Below, in pieces: positions 51,312-60,434 of a stretch of 64,000 nt of DNA (the stretch's first letter is position 1; each line of letters begins with the position of its first letter). This DNA is from Pseudomonas paraeruginosa PA7 (lineage in GTDB: Bacteria; Pseudomonadota; Gammaproteobacteria; Pseudomonadales; Pseudomonadaceae): the NCBI RefSeq assembly GCF_000017205.1, contig NC_009656.1, positions 3,104,001 through 3,168,000 on the forward strand, in the 5' to 3' direction. The notes below the pieces were generated by a model that was not told the DNA's origin, did no database searches, and saw nothing but the letters and a program-made list of their open reading frames with translations. A program made the position numbers and the translations under genes.

Positions 51312-51509
51312 ATGACCATGGTTGAGGCCAAAACCTGGCGAGTGGCCTGCCAAGACCCTGGAGACGGCAGCGGTGACGCCATCATCGAGCTACCTTCCGC
51401 GTTGCTCGATGGTCTGGGATGGGCCGTGGGGGATGAGTTGGTCCTTGAGCATATCGAGGGTGTGCTCTCCTTGAAGCGCAAGCTCTCGCCCAGTGAGCCA
51501 ACCGACTAG
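51312..51509 (+). CDS. SpoVT/AbrB-type antitoxin-like protein
   Basis: 65 aa. The core AIIELPSALLDGLGWAVGDE and LVLEHIEGVLSLKRK has the swapped-hairpin AbrB/MazE signature, a DNA-binding fold common in antitoxins. No toxin follows on the same strand; the sequence downstream is a decayed gene on the other strand. Expected to be a small dimeric repressor. Confidence 0.7.
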   Translation: MTMVEAKTWRVACQDPGDGSGDAIIELPSALLDGLGWAVGDELVLEHIEGVLSLKRKLSPSEPTD

Positions 51510-51519
51510 ATCTGCCCGT

Positions 51520-51739
51520 CGTGGATATTTCTGATGTGAATTGACTGCATGGGCCGAGGGACCTGTTGATGGGCAACGGAACCCATGCGGCCAGCGCATC
51601 AAGTTCCAGTTGGACGGATTCCGCCTCGGCCCGGATGCAGGCATCCTCGGTCGGCAATGCGGGGGGCGCCCTCGACGATGGTCCGTGCCATGGAATGAAG
51701 CCTCAGCAGCTCGTCGCGCAGTGCAACGACATCGCCCAT
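51520..51739 (-). pseudogene. Small gene broken by a homopolymer frameshift
   Basis: From ATG 51737-51739 the frame reads GDVVALRDELLRLHSMARTI and VEGAP. At a run of six C (G6 at 51661-51666 on the + strand) the reading continues sensibly only after dropping one base: ALPTEDACIRAEAESVQLEL then DALAAW. Both halves are good helical protein, so a single added C is the simplest cause. The true end is uncertain. The remaining sequence from 51740 to 51960 shows no gene. Confidence 0.5.
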
Positions 51740-51960
51740 GTGGTCGTCTTTTCACCAGTCGTTCGGTCGTGAAAGCGGGATGCAATACATGGTATTGCAT
51801 CCCACCGCGCTGGGCGAACGTCGCACCTACCTTGTCTACGAGTTCGCGCCCTAACCTGTTTGATTCTTACGAGTTGCCAGGTGGCGGGACGTCTACATTA
51901 ACTTGCTACGTCTAATCCCATTCCTTATATGTATCGTCTGTTCAGGCAAAGGAGATTGCT

Positions 51961-54651
51961 ATGTCATTGTTGGACGAGATCATCGCGTGGTCGGGTGGAC
52001 TAAGGCCCTGGCAGCAAGAGGCCCTTCGTCGCATCTTTGCGCGGCCCGAGCTTTCTCAGGTCGACCTCGACGCTATCTTGCAGATGCTCCGCGAGCAGGA
52101 AGGCGATGGCACGGCCACTAGCGTCGGCAGACCGTTCAGCATCGATGACGTCCCGGGCGCCGGCAGTGGCGCTACCGTCAGACTGGTTGGAGTATCTGGG
52201 CTGGATCAGGTCAACGGTTTCCCTTCCGGCCGAGCCTTTGACCTAGTGCCGGAGGGCATGACCATCCTTTTCGGCCACAATGGTGCCGGTAAATCCGGCT
52301 ATGCCCGCGTCCTCAAGAATGCCTGCAAGGCCCGGCATCGCGTGGAGGTCCTGCCCAACGCCTTTGAGGCAGTGGCTCCGCCCAGACCGCCTTCCGCAGA
52401 CTTCGCCATCCTGGTGGATGGCTCGCCGGAAACGGCACGTTGGGTCCAGAACGGGCCGGCCCATCCGCATTTGAGCGCCGTCTCGGTGTACGACGTGGCC
52501 TGTGCCAACGACTACATCGACGCGGAGGGTACCCCCGCGTTCCAACCGTACGGCTTGACCCATCTCACGCGCCTGGTCCTACTGCAGCGCGACCTGCAAG
52601 CCCGCGTCGCTGCCGAACGCAGTGCGTTGGTCCTCGATACCCGGCCGTTCGAGCAGTTGAAAGGTGACACCGAGGTCGGCCGCTACATCGCCAGCCTGGG
52701 CAGCGACTCGGACCTCACGATGCTTGCTCGGTTGGGGACGGTCAGTGACGAGGAACTCAGGCGGCTGGAGTTTCTGAAGCGGACACTGCTGGAAACCGAT
52801 CCGGGGCCCCAGGCGTTGGCCATGGAGCGTTTGGCTACCCGCCTGGAGCAAGCGCAGCAGCGTGCGGAAGTGGTCCAGCGCTGGGTGAACGACCGGGCAA
52901 TTGCGCGGGCAAAAGATCTGATCGAAGCCGAGAAGGCCGCGCACATTGCCATGCAACTGGCGCAAGCGCGGCTCCACGGCACGGTCACGGCGGGCGACGA
53001 TGAGGCGCCAGCAACCGCTACGCTCACCACCTCGTTGCTGGAGGGAACTGGCAACACGCTGTGGCAATCGATGTATCGGGCCGCTGAAGCCTTCTCGCGG
53101 CAGGCCGCCTATCCCGAGCACCCGTACCCGCACCTGGAGTCGGACGCGCACTGTGTGCTTTGCCAGCAACCCTACGCAGCGGACGCGGCCGAGCGCATGC
53201 ATCGCTTTGCAGCCTTTGTGGCTGACAGCGCCACTGCGGACGCTCAGGCCGCCAACGCTGCGCGCCTGGAGGCGCTCGGGAAGGTAAAGGTGCTTGATCG
53301 CAGTGTTCTGGACGCGCCCACGCTGGCTGAGGTGGCTGAGCGTCTGCCTGATCTGCATGCCGCCATCACGGCAGCAGTTTCCGTCTGGGCCGCCCGGCAC
53401 ACCTGGGTTACCCAAGCCTTGGACGCTGGGAATTGGGCCCCCGAGTCAGCGCTGCTTCCGCCGGAGGCGAACCTGGATGGTGCCTTCGCCGCCAAGGCCA
53501 CCTCGCTGCGCGCCGACGCCAAGACCCTGCGTGCCTCCGCTGATCCCGCCGTACGGTTGGCCCTGACCCGGGAGCTGGCAGAGCTGGAGGCTCGACAACG
53601 CCTGTCCGGCCAACGCGCTGCAGTTGAGCGTTTTATCCAGGACAGCCAGGTGCATGACAAACTGAGTCGCTGTCATGGCGCGCTCAACCCACAGGCGGTG
53701 TCACGCAAACTGACAGCCCTGGCCGCGACGCATGTAACCGAGGCCCTGGCCACCACCATGAATGCCGAGTTGAAGGCCCTGGGCTACAAGCGCCGGGTAC
53801 AACCAGACCTGACCGGGCGTACCGACCTCGGTGTGACCAAGGTGACGCTGCGCCTGAAGGACATCAGCGCAAAAGCCTCCAAGGTGCTGTCGGAAGGTGA
53901 ACAGCGCGCCTTGGGGTTGGCCATGTTCCTGGCTGAACTCGAATCGCTGCCGCACACGTCAACGGTGGTGTTCGACGATCCTTCCACCTCCTTGGACCAT
54001 GTGTATCGCCGGGCCATCGCCCGACGCTTGGTGGCCCTGTCCGAAACGCGCCAGGTACTGGTGCTTACCCATGACGCCGTGTTCTTGACCGAACTGGCCA
54101 TGGCGCTTCACCGAGCCGAGCGCTCGGCCAATTACAAGACCATCGGTTGGGATGAGTCGCCAGGATTGGTGAGCGAGGGGCTGACCTGGACCACGATGGA
54201 CACTAAAGCCCGCCTGGCTGATCTGCGCGAGCGGGTGAAAGCCCTGAACGCCATCGACGGCAGTTATCCGGATGATGAACTCGAACGGCAAATTGCAGCG
54301 GGCTACTCCAGTCTCAGAGGCACCGTCGAACGGGCCATCCGCGAGATCTTCCTGAACAACACGGTCCAGCCGTTCAGCGACGTGGTCAGCGTCGAAGCAT
54401 TTGGCGCCGTGGTCGGCCATCCCGCGGAGGAGTGGGAGCAGCTGCAGGACGTCTATGCACGGGCATGTGAAGCCACGGAAGCCCATGACACTCCCGGTGA
54501 ACGCCAACTGGCGCTGCCCACGCGCGAGGAGCTGCTCGGCGACATCGCCCTGGTCCTGGAGCTGGTCCAACGTGCTGCCACGCGCCGAACCGCCTACGAG
54601 AACCAGCGCCGGGAACGGACTACGCAACGGAAGAAAGTCTTCGGCGGCTAG
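51961..54651 (+). CDS. RloC/PrrC-like ABC-type ATPase, candidate anticodon nuclease
   Basis: 896 aa. Walker A FGHNGAGKSGYARV near residue 103, long coiled-coil middle with a zinc-hook pair Cys398/Cys401 (HCVLCQQPY), ABC signature LSEGEQRALGLAMF, Walker B STVVFDDPSTSLDH and switch LTHDAVF. The C-terminal region holds Arg786, Glu790 and His820, matching the R-x3-E ... H triad of PrrC-type tRNA anticodon nucleases (PrrC Arg320, Glu324, His356). RloC combines exactly this zinc-hook ATPase with such a nuclease and responds to DNA damage or phage. The nuclease assignment is inference; the ATPase is clear. Confidence 0.75.
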   Translation: MSLLDEIIAWSGGLRPWQQEALRRIFARPELSQVDLDAILQMLREQEGDGTATSVGRPFSIDDVPGAGSGATVRLVGVSGLDQVNGFPSGRAFDLVPEGMTILFGHNGAGKSGYARVLKNACKARHRVEVLPNAFEAVAPPRPPSADFAILVDGSPETARWVQNGPAHPHLSAVSVYDVACANDYIDAEGTPAFQPYGLTHLTRLVLLQRDLQARVAAERSALVLDTRPFEQLKGDTEVGRYIASLGSDSDLTMLARLGTVSDEELRRLEFLKRTLLETDPGPQALAMERLATRLEQAQQRAEVVQRWVNDRAIARAKDLIEAEKAAHIAMQLAQARLHGTVTAGDDEAPATATLTTSLLEGTGNTLWQSMYRAAEAFSRQAAYPEHPYPHLESDAHCVLCQQPYAADAAERMHRFAAFVADSATADAQAANAARLEALGKVKVLDRSVLDAPTLAEVAERLPDLHAAITAAVSVWAARHTWVTQALDAGNWAPESALLPPEANLDGAFAAKATSLRADAKTLRASADPAVRLALTRELAELEARQRLSGQRAAVERFIQDSQVHDKLSRCHGALNPQAVSRKLTALAATHVTEALATTMNAELKALGYKRRVQPDLTGRTDLGVTKVTLRLKDISAKASKVLSEGEQRALGLAMFLAELESLPHTSTVVFDDPSTSLDHVYRRAIARRLVALSETRQVLVLTHDAVFLTELAMALHRAERSANYKTIGWDESPGLVSEGLTWTTMDTKARLADLRERVKALNAIDGSYPDDELERQIAAGYSSLRGTVERAIREIFLNNTVQPFSDVVSVEAFGAVVGHPAEEWEQLQDVYARACEATEAHDTPGERQLALPTREELLGDIALVLELVQRAATRRTAYENQRRERTTQRKKVFGG

Positions 54652-54844
54652 CTATGCCATGATCAGGCCGGGCCCAGTTTGGGGCTCGGCTTCATCCAAG
54701 GAAAGGCTGGGCTACTTCTCGTGAACTGGCGATAGATTTGGCTTCTATCGCCCGAGCACTGCAGGACGGCCGTTTTAGCGACCTTCAACCCGCCCTTGAT
54801 GGGCTCAGCGACTGGTCAAAAGGCACCTCCCAGGAATCACGCCA

Positions 54845-57800
54845 TCAGAGCGAGATGTGGTCTTTTGCGACCTTGAATGTCCGATGCCCATGACGTGAGA
54901 AGCCGCCTTGTCTCCCTGCCAACCGGTGGAAAACAAACGAATGTAGAAGTGGACGCATTTGCTGCCAGGCCACGGCAGTTGCGAGCACCAACCATCCCTC
55001 GCTGGCCGACTGATCGATGCCCCCTGCATCATGCACTTCGACGTTACCCTCCGCCCAATACAAACTCTCCACCATCGTGTGACCTTCCTCGTTTACCCAG
55101 CGGAAGAGCCCCTCAGACGACGGTTGCCAATTGAGTTCCCAGCCAAGTAATGGATTCAGTGCAATGAATTGTGAATTGGCAAAGATTGATCCCCCAGCCA
55201 CAACCGTAATGGGGATGCGGTCGTCGAGGCTCAGCAGGTGAGGGTAGTCGCGCGCGGCATAGCGTTCCTGGTGCCAAAGCAAACTGATGTCCGGCATTTG
55301 GTCCGTGCTAAATGGCAGGCGGGCATGGCCAACTACGGTTAGGTGGCCTTCTTCCTCCCGGTCTCGGCCCTGGCTGACGGTAGCTGTCAACTCAGCCAGG
55401 ACCACGCAACCGCCTGAAGGAATGGGCTCAAGTTGCGGCAGTACCTCAGCAACCGAATCAAACCATTCCTCAATCGGGTACTTACCCAATGCCTCTCCCG
55501 CCGGCACACTCACCCAAGCCGGACGTGTGGTCGGCGTACGCAAATTGATGATCGGATCAGAGCAAGTGAGAAAACGCTCAAAGAAATGCGGCACCCACTC
55601 GATGACCCCACCATCGCACAGTTCAGCCAGCAGACAACCGAAAGCGTGCTGCGCGACCGTGGAACGCGAGCGCCGATACGTGAGTTTGATCCCCAAGCAC
55701 TCTCTGAGCTGCCGCTCTTTGTGTTCAACCTCCGAAGACCACGTTTCTTCCGGGGCGACAAGTGGCATCAACTGCGCCATGCGATGCGTAAGTACCTCGA
55801 AGCTGAAATCGGTTGCCTCTGACAGCACCCTAAGCGCACTGTGGAACATGCGCGTCAAATCGAACGGATCCTTGGTATCAGGTAGCGGCGCGCCAGGTGG
55901 TGGCTCCCCCGTTAGGCTGGTTTCTGTCCTGCGCGCCGGGGGAAGCTGAAGCTGATAGATGGCCGGAAGAATTCGAGGTCCTGGTGCCGTCGGCAGGGAT
56001 TCTCCTAGCTCGCCCAAAACATTCTGGGCTGCCAGCCGTACCACCCCCAAAGGCGACCACGCTAAAGCCTCAAGCTCCGAAAGGAATTCGGCGGCCAGGC
56101 TGCTGTTCGCAACCGCCATGCAGTTCAACATGGCTAGTGCAGCTGTCTGATGTCGGAAGCTTCCTCCAAGCGCCGCTTGTAAGCGGCATCGCACGCTTTC
56201 GGCGTTTCCATTGAGAGCTGCGATATCGATCAGACCGCGTCTGGCTTCCCAGGCCAATTCAATTGCTGCGTCGTCCATATCCCGCCATAGCAATTGAACT
56301 GCAGTATCTGCGGGCTCGACCTCGCTAGGCGCAAGCCTAAACTCCGGCGGCTCGAATGGGCTTTCTTGAAGGTCGACAAGCGCCGATATGTGCTCATCGA
56401 TCTCTTCCCACAATTGGACAACCGGTAACCGATCGGTCAAGGCGAGCAGCAGATCGTCTAGATCGACCACCAGGTCCGCTGCTGAGAGTCTATGGCTAAC
56501 AAAGTCGTCGACAAACAGCGCAAGCGCCCGGTCTTTCCCCTCCTCGGGATCAAGCAACTGGAAGCAGCGTGCGGCAGATAATCTCGACCCACCATCGTAA
56601 AAGCGTGCCCAGCCATATGGCTTCCCTCTTGTAGCGACACGCTCAGTCGCCTGCTCCGCGAGTGACCGCTCCCCGGTCGCGATGGCATGTCGAACGAACA
56701 GCTCCAACTCGTCATTGGATAAGTCCATGCTAAGCAGCGCCTGGGCTGCTCTGCGCACGGCGCCGCTGACACTTTGGCCGAAAACTGCTTTTATGGTTGG
56801 CTGCCAGTCAAATCGGCCACTCGCCTTCGCGCCCGCCAGCGCAGACGTGAAGTCTGCCGGTCGCCCAGCAAGACTCTCGACTTCTTGTGGCGAAAGCTCA
56901 GCTCCATTTGTCTGCACTAATTTAGGCGATGCGTCGCGCTCGCTCTCAGCTTCAGAGGTGTTGGATTCCCTTTTTGACCCATTGAGTAACTCAAGATACA
57001 GATGGCCAGACTGCGCGCGTCCCTCGGCTATCGTGCGCAGTACCCCAAGCGCACGTTGGACCTTCAAATCTCCAGCGATTGCTGACTCCAAGAGAGCCTC
57101 AAGTCCACGGTGAACATGCTGCTCATAGCCTGCAAACGGCAGAACCAAGCGTGCCGCGGCGATAGTAGCCTCCGCAGCACGAGGCACATCCGTAGACTTA
57201 AGCTCTGCGCCAAGCAGGGCGCCGAGAACAGTGGCACGCTCCGCTAAGCCTTGCGCCAGTAACCACTCACCGATTCTCAACGCGGCAACAGGCCAACGTC
57301 GTGCCATCGCTTCGAGCAGGTCGCCAGTTGCCTCGGACATGCCCCGGCCGCGTCCTGACTCGTAGAGGAGGGGGATCAATCTGAGGAGCTTGGCTGCTGC
57401 AGATTCAACGCATGTCGGCTCTGCTTGCTCTGTAATCAAACGACAGACCCATCGGGTCCAGTCCTGGATTTGCCGATCCTTACGATGGTAGATGCCAAAG
57501 CTACTCTTGATCATCGTGTCGAGCGCCACGCGCGCCTTGTCGATGCGGCGAAGCGTCAACCAGGCAATCGCGGAAGCGTGTAAGTCCTCAAGCCGCTCAT
57601 GCAGTTCCCACGAAGCGTCTATTTCGCCATCCATTTCCTCCAGCAGAGCTTCAGTTCGATATCCGTCCCCATCTACGCCGTATGCCGCGAGGATGACTTT
57701 TCGACGCAGCGTGGTGGACCAGATGATCTCACCCGAGCGGGTTGAACGCCGCCACTCCTGAATAAAAACGCCCAGGGTTTCTTCGAAGCACTCACGGCTA

Positions 57801-58537
57801 TGCGCCTCAGCTGCAAGCAGAGCACGCGCGTATAGCTCGCTGCTTGCGCGGTCTATCGCATACCAATCGTGCCAACGATTCACTTCCTGATATGTGCGTC
57901 GCCGAAAGGCTAAAAGTGGTTCCAACTGGCGAACGAAGGCGGATGCTGCCAATTTTCGATCTGCGTATGCCTCGCCCCAGAGAGTAGCGACCACTACGAC
58001 CAGGCGTTGAAACAGTACGCACCCGAAATCCCCCTTTCGCTGACCTCTAGGAATCTCCGACATAGCCATCGGTCGACCTCGGGCCGCAAGCGCTCGGGCC
58101 TGTCGGAACAGCGCTTCCACAGGCGCAAATGGTTCATCTTCTCCATGTTGAAACGAGGTAACAGCGAGCGGGGCCACGATCTCATTGAGGTAAACATCTG
58201 CGTGACTATCCAGAGGGGAAAGCCGAGCTAGCACATCAGCAAAGTAAGCCGCTTCGAGAGGAGATGCTTCAGTCGCTGGGATACCACTCAGGACCTGTGC
58301 CATCGCATCAAGAGGATTTCCAAATAATGCAAGACCATCAACATGCAATCGGGCCATGCGAAAATCGAGTCGAAGCAGGACCTCTCGCCCCAATTCCGTG
58401 GTGCCGAGAAACGCTGCAAACTCCGAATATGTCTCCTCATTCGCCGCATCTTGGATAGCAGCACCGACCTTTACCAAGAGACTAAATCTTGCCTCTTCGC
58501 TGTCCTGGGGGCATGCCGAGATAAGGGGGAAATTCAT
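54845..58537 (-). CDS. Very large protein of unknown function
   Basis: 1230 aa on the - strand. Mostly helical and repeat-like through residue 900 or so (FADVLARLSPLDSHADVYL, AAQNVLGELGESLPTAPG), suggesting a HEAT/TPR-type scaffold. The last 300 residues are richer in strands and aromatic residues (PITVVAGGSIFANSQFIALN, WQPSSEGLFRWVNEEGHTMV). I see no Walker A, nuclease, protease or membrane motif. It converges with the RloC-like gene with a 193-bp gap. Position within the cargo suggests a defence role, but nothing in the protein proves it. Confidence 0.75.
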   Translation of the reverse strand: MNFPLISACPQDSEEARFSLLVKVGAAIQDAANEETYSEFAAFLGTTELGREVLLRLDFRMARLHVDGLALFGNPLDAMAQVLSGIPATEASPLEAAYFADVLARLSPLDSHADVYLNEIVAPLAVTSFQHGEDEPFAPVEALFRQARALAARGRPMAMSEIPRGQRKGDFGCVLFQRLVVVVATLWGEAYADRKLAASAFVRQLEPLLAFRRRTYQEVNRWHDWYAIDRASSELYARALLAAEAHSRECFEETLGVFIQEWRRSTRSGEIIWSTTLRRKVILAAYGVDGDGYRTEALLEEMDGEIDASWELHERLEDLHASAIAWLTLRRIDKARVALDTMIKSSFGIYHRKDRQIQDWTRWVCRLITEQAEPTCVESAAAKLLRLIPLLYESGRGRGMSEATGDLLEAMARRWPVAALRIGEWLLAQGLAERATVLGALLGAELKSTDVPRAAEATIAAARLVLPFAGYEQHVHRGLEALLESAIAGDLKVQRALGVLRTIAEGRAQSGHLYLELLNGSKRESNTSEAESERDASPKLVQTNGAELSPQEVESLAGRPADFTSALAGAKASGRFDWQPTIKAVFGQSVSGAVRRAAQALLSMDLSNDELELFVRHAIATGERSLAEQATERVATRGKPYGWARFYDGGSRLSAARCFQLLDPEEGKDRALALFVDDFVSHRLSAADLVVDLDDLLLALTDRLPVVQLWEEIDEHISALVDLQESPFEPPEFRLAPSEVEPADTAVQLLWRDMDDAAIELAWEARRGLIDIAALNGNAESVRCRLQAALGGSFRHQTAALAMLNCMAVANSSLAAEFLSELEALAWSPLGVVRLAAQNVLGELGESLPTAPGPRILPAIYQLQLPPARRTETSLTGEPPPGAPLPDTKDPFDLTRMFHSALRVLSEATDFSFEVLTHRMAQLMPLVAPEETWSSEVEHKERQLRECLGIKLTYRRSRSTVAQHAFGCLLAELCDGGVIEWVPHFFERFLTCSDPIINLRTPTTRPAWVSVPAGEALGKYPIEEWFDSVAEVLPQLEPIPSGGCVVLAELTATVSQGRDREEEGHLTVVGHARLPFSTDQMPDISLLWHQERYAARDYPHLLSLDDRIPITVVAGGSIFANSQFIALNPLLGWELNWQPSSEGLFRWVNEEGHTMVESLYWAEGNVEVHDAGGIDQSASEGWLVLATAVAWQQMRPLLHSFVFHRLAGRQGGFSRHGHRTFKVAKDHISL

Positions 58538-58732
58538 TCATTTGGTCTGTAAGTAGCTGTTTTTGATCATGAAAGCCCTAGGGCGATGATCGCATTAACC
58601 ACACCCGCCTCTATCTTGTGCTGCGAACTCCATTCCCATCCGCCGACAGCGTTTTTGATCCGCTCGTAGCGCAGAAACGACTTTGAGGCTTTTGGATGGC
58701 CCTTTCCTCAACCGTCGCAGGAGGTACTGATC

Positions 58733-59035
58733 ATGGAGCACACTGCCGCTCAACCGGTTGAAACGGTCGTAGACATTACCTGTGATGTTTGCCGCCAGAG
58801 CACTAGCGTTGAAGGTTATGGTCAACAGTTTGGAACCCTTCAGGCACACTGGGGGTATGGCTCCAAGCATGATGGCGAGCGCTACAAGGTTCATCTTTGC
58901 GAGCTTTGGTTTTTCCGCACACTAAGCGGCCTACGTCGCGAGCGCATGGTCAACGCCATGTTCGACGAGGAGCCTGATTCCACGAAGGATGAGTTCGGCC
59001 TGGTGCGGCGTGACGAATTCTGGGGCGATGGCTGA
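58733..59035 (+). CDS. Small protein with an N-terminal CxxC
   Basis: 100 aa with AGGAGG before the ATG. ITCDVCRQSTSVEGYGQQFG followed by AHWGYGSKHDGERYKVHLCE suggests a small zinc-binding or amidase-like regulatory fold. The C-terminal part is acidic. I cannot assign a function. It reads away from the large unknown gene. Confidence 0.65.
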   Translation: MEHTAAQPVETVVDITCDVCRQSTSVEGYGQQFGTLQAHWGYGSKHDGERYKVHLCELWFFRTLSGLRRERMVNAMFDEEPDSTKDEFGLVRRDEFWGDG

Positions 59036-59067
59036 GCCTGAGCGCAGATATCAGGAGTGGTAGCCGT

Positions 59068-59289
59068 TCAGTCTTCAATCGAAGAGCTGAAGACAGGCTC
59101 GAAAATCGAACCCGCCGCTTGCTCCTCATTCCGGCCGGCCTGCAGCATGTCGCCCTTGCTCGGGTAGTGACACAGCAGCCGCCGAGCCTCATTGCGGATG
59201 GACTCCGACAAGGTGGTGTCACGAGAGAGCTCGACGAGAAACTCCTAGGCCTGCACCACCGAGCGGGTACGTTCGTAGGGTAGCGTCAT
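59068..59289 (-). pseudogene. BPSL0761-like small gene with a nonsense codon
   Basis: From ATG 59287-59289 the frame reads MTLPYERTRSVVQA, then TAG at 59245-59247, then continues EFLVELSRDTTLSESIRNEA and RRLLCHYPSKGDM to TGA 59068. The pattern (YERTRxVVxxxEFLxxL ... LLxHYP) matches what I know as the BPSL0761 family. A single base change explains the stop at codon 15. Confidence 0.65.
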
Positions 59290-59327
59290 CTGAACCTCCA
59301 CTCCGCTTCTGACCTCAGTGTGCCGGA

Positions 59328-60329
59328 TCATGAGCTACTTGCGCCACCGCTGCTCGTGGGCGGTGCCTGCCCGAGCAATTTCAGTTGCGCGGTGGCTTTA
59401 GCCAGACGCTCCTGCAGGCTCTGGGTTTGCTGTGCCTGAATCGAGGAGGCTTCACCAAGCCGGGTCACCTCATCCTGCAGAGCGTGGCAGCGCTGCTCCA
59501 GGGCTTCATTCGTACGTTCAATGCTGGTCAGCGTGTTCTGGGCGACCTCCAGAGCCTGAGCCTTCTGCGTCAGTAGCTTCTGCTGCGCATGCTGATCCTT
59601 CTGCTGCTGCCGCGCCTCGGCAAGCAGGCGCGCATTGTCGCGGTTCAGGTGGGTCAGCTCGTCCTGCTTGACGATCAGGGTCTGCTGTAGCTGTCGCAGT
59701 TCCAGTTGCAGTTGTTGTACCTGCGACTCGTGCCGGCGCTGCTCTTGCTCACGCTGCTCCTTGCTGGCCTGGCGATAGTGCTCCAGGGCATCACGGGCAT
59801 GCTCATGCTTGTCCTCCAGCGAGCGAATCTGCCCGTCGCGGTCTTGCAGGCGCGCTTCCTGGTCGTGGTTGGCTTGCTGCAGGCGGGCATTCTCGACCTC
59901 GGCCTGTTGGCGCAGCTGTTGTTCCTGCAGCAGTGCTTGCTGGGCAGCCTGGAACTGCTCCGTGAGCCCAGCGCGCTGACCTTCCAGCTGCTGGATACGG
60001 CTTTCGGCCTGCCGAATCTGGTTCTGGTAATCGAGTCGTTCCCGTGCCAGTTGTTCGCGCTCCTGGGCCACGTCGGCCTGCGCTTCCTCCTTGAGCTGAT
60101 CCGCCAACTGGGCCACCAGGTTGGCCAGCTGCTCGCTGAGCGGCAATGCGGCCGCGTTCCGGCCGCGGTCGGCGTCTTCGAGTTCTTTCAGGTAGCGATG
60201 GATGGTGGTTTTCGAGCCGGTATTGCCCAGCTCGACCCGTATTGCGTCGATGCTGGGATTCTCACCCCGCGCCAGGATGGCCTGGCGGGCTTTCTGAACC
60301 AGTGCCTTGTTGATGCCGCCGCGGGCCAT
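59328..60329 (-). CDS. kfrA: KfrA-family DNA-binding coiled-coil protein
   Basis: 333 aa. N-terminal KfrA domain: GINKALVQKARQAILARGEN, PSIDAIRVELGNTGSKTTIH and RYLKELEDADRG, which is a helix-turn-helix. The rest is a long Gln/Glu/Arg/Leu coiled coil (residues about 65-310). Divergent from the integrase, with 105 bp between. Direct TTACATAC repeats in that gap are likely its operator. It probably represses its own gene and the integrase. Confidence 0.9.
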   Translation of the reverse strand: MARGGINKALVQKARQAILARGENPSIDAIRVELGNTGSKTTIHRYLKELEDADRGRNAAALPLSEQLANLVAQLADQLKEEAQADVAQEREQLARERLDYQNQIRQAESRIQQLEGQRAGLTEQFQAAQQALLQEQQLRQQAEVENARLQQANHDQEARLQDRDGQIRSLEDKHEHARDALEHYRQASKEQREQEQRRHESQVQQLQLELRQLQQTLIVKQDELTHLNRDNARLLAEARQQQKDQHAQQKLLTQKAQALEVAQNTLTSIERTNEALEQRCHALQDEVTRLGEASSIQAQQTQSLQERLAKATAQLKLLGQAPPTSSGGASSS

Positions 60330-60356
60330 GGTCTGCTCCTACGATTTCATAATTGA

Positions 60357-60379
60357 TTACATACCATGTATTTACATAC
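60357..60379. promoter_or_regulatory. Candidate KfrA operator: direct TTACATAC repeats
   Basis: TTACATAC occurs at 60357-60364 and again at 60372-60379, 15 bp apart, so on about the same helical face after one and a half turns. It lies in the shared kfrA/integrase promoter region. The sequence between includes ACCATGTAT, giving partial dyad symmetry. Confidence 0.4.
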
Positions 60380-60434
60380 TAAATTGTCATGAAGTAAAGC
60401 AGGATTTGAAGGCTTGTTTCAGATAAAATAACCG

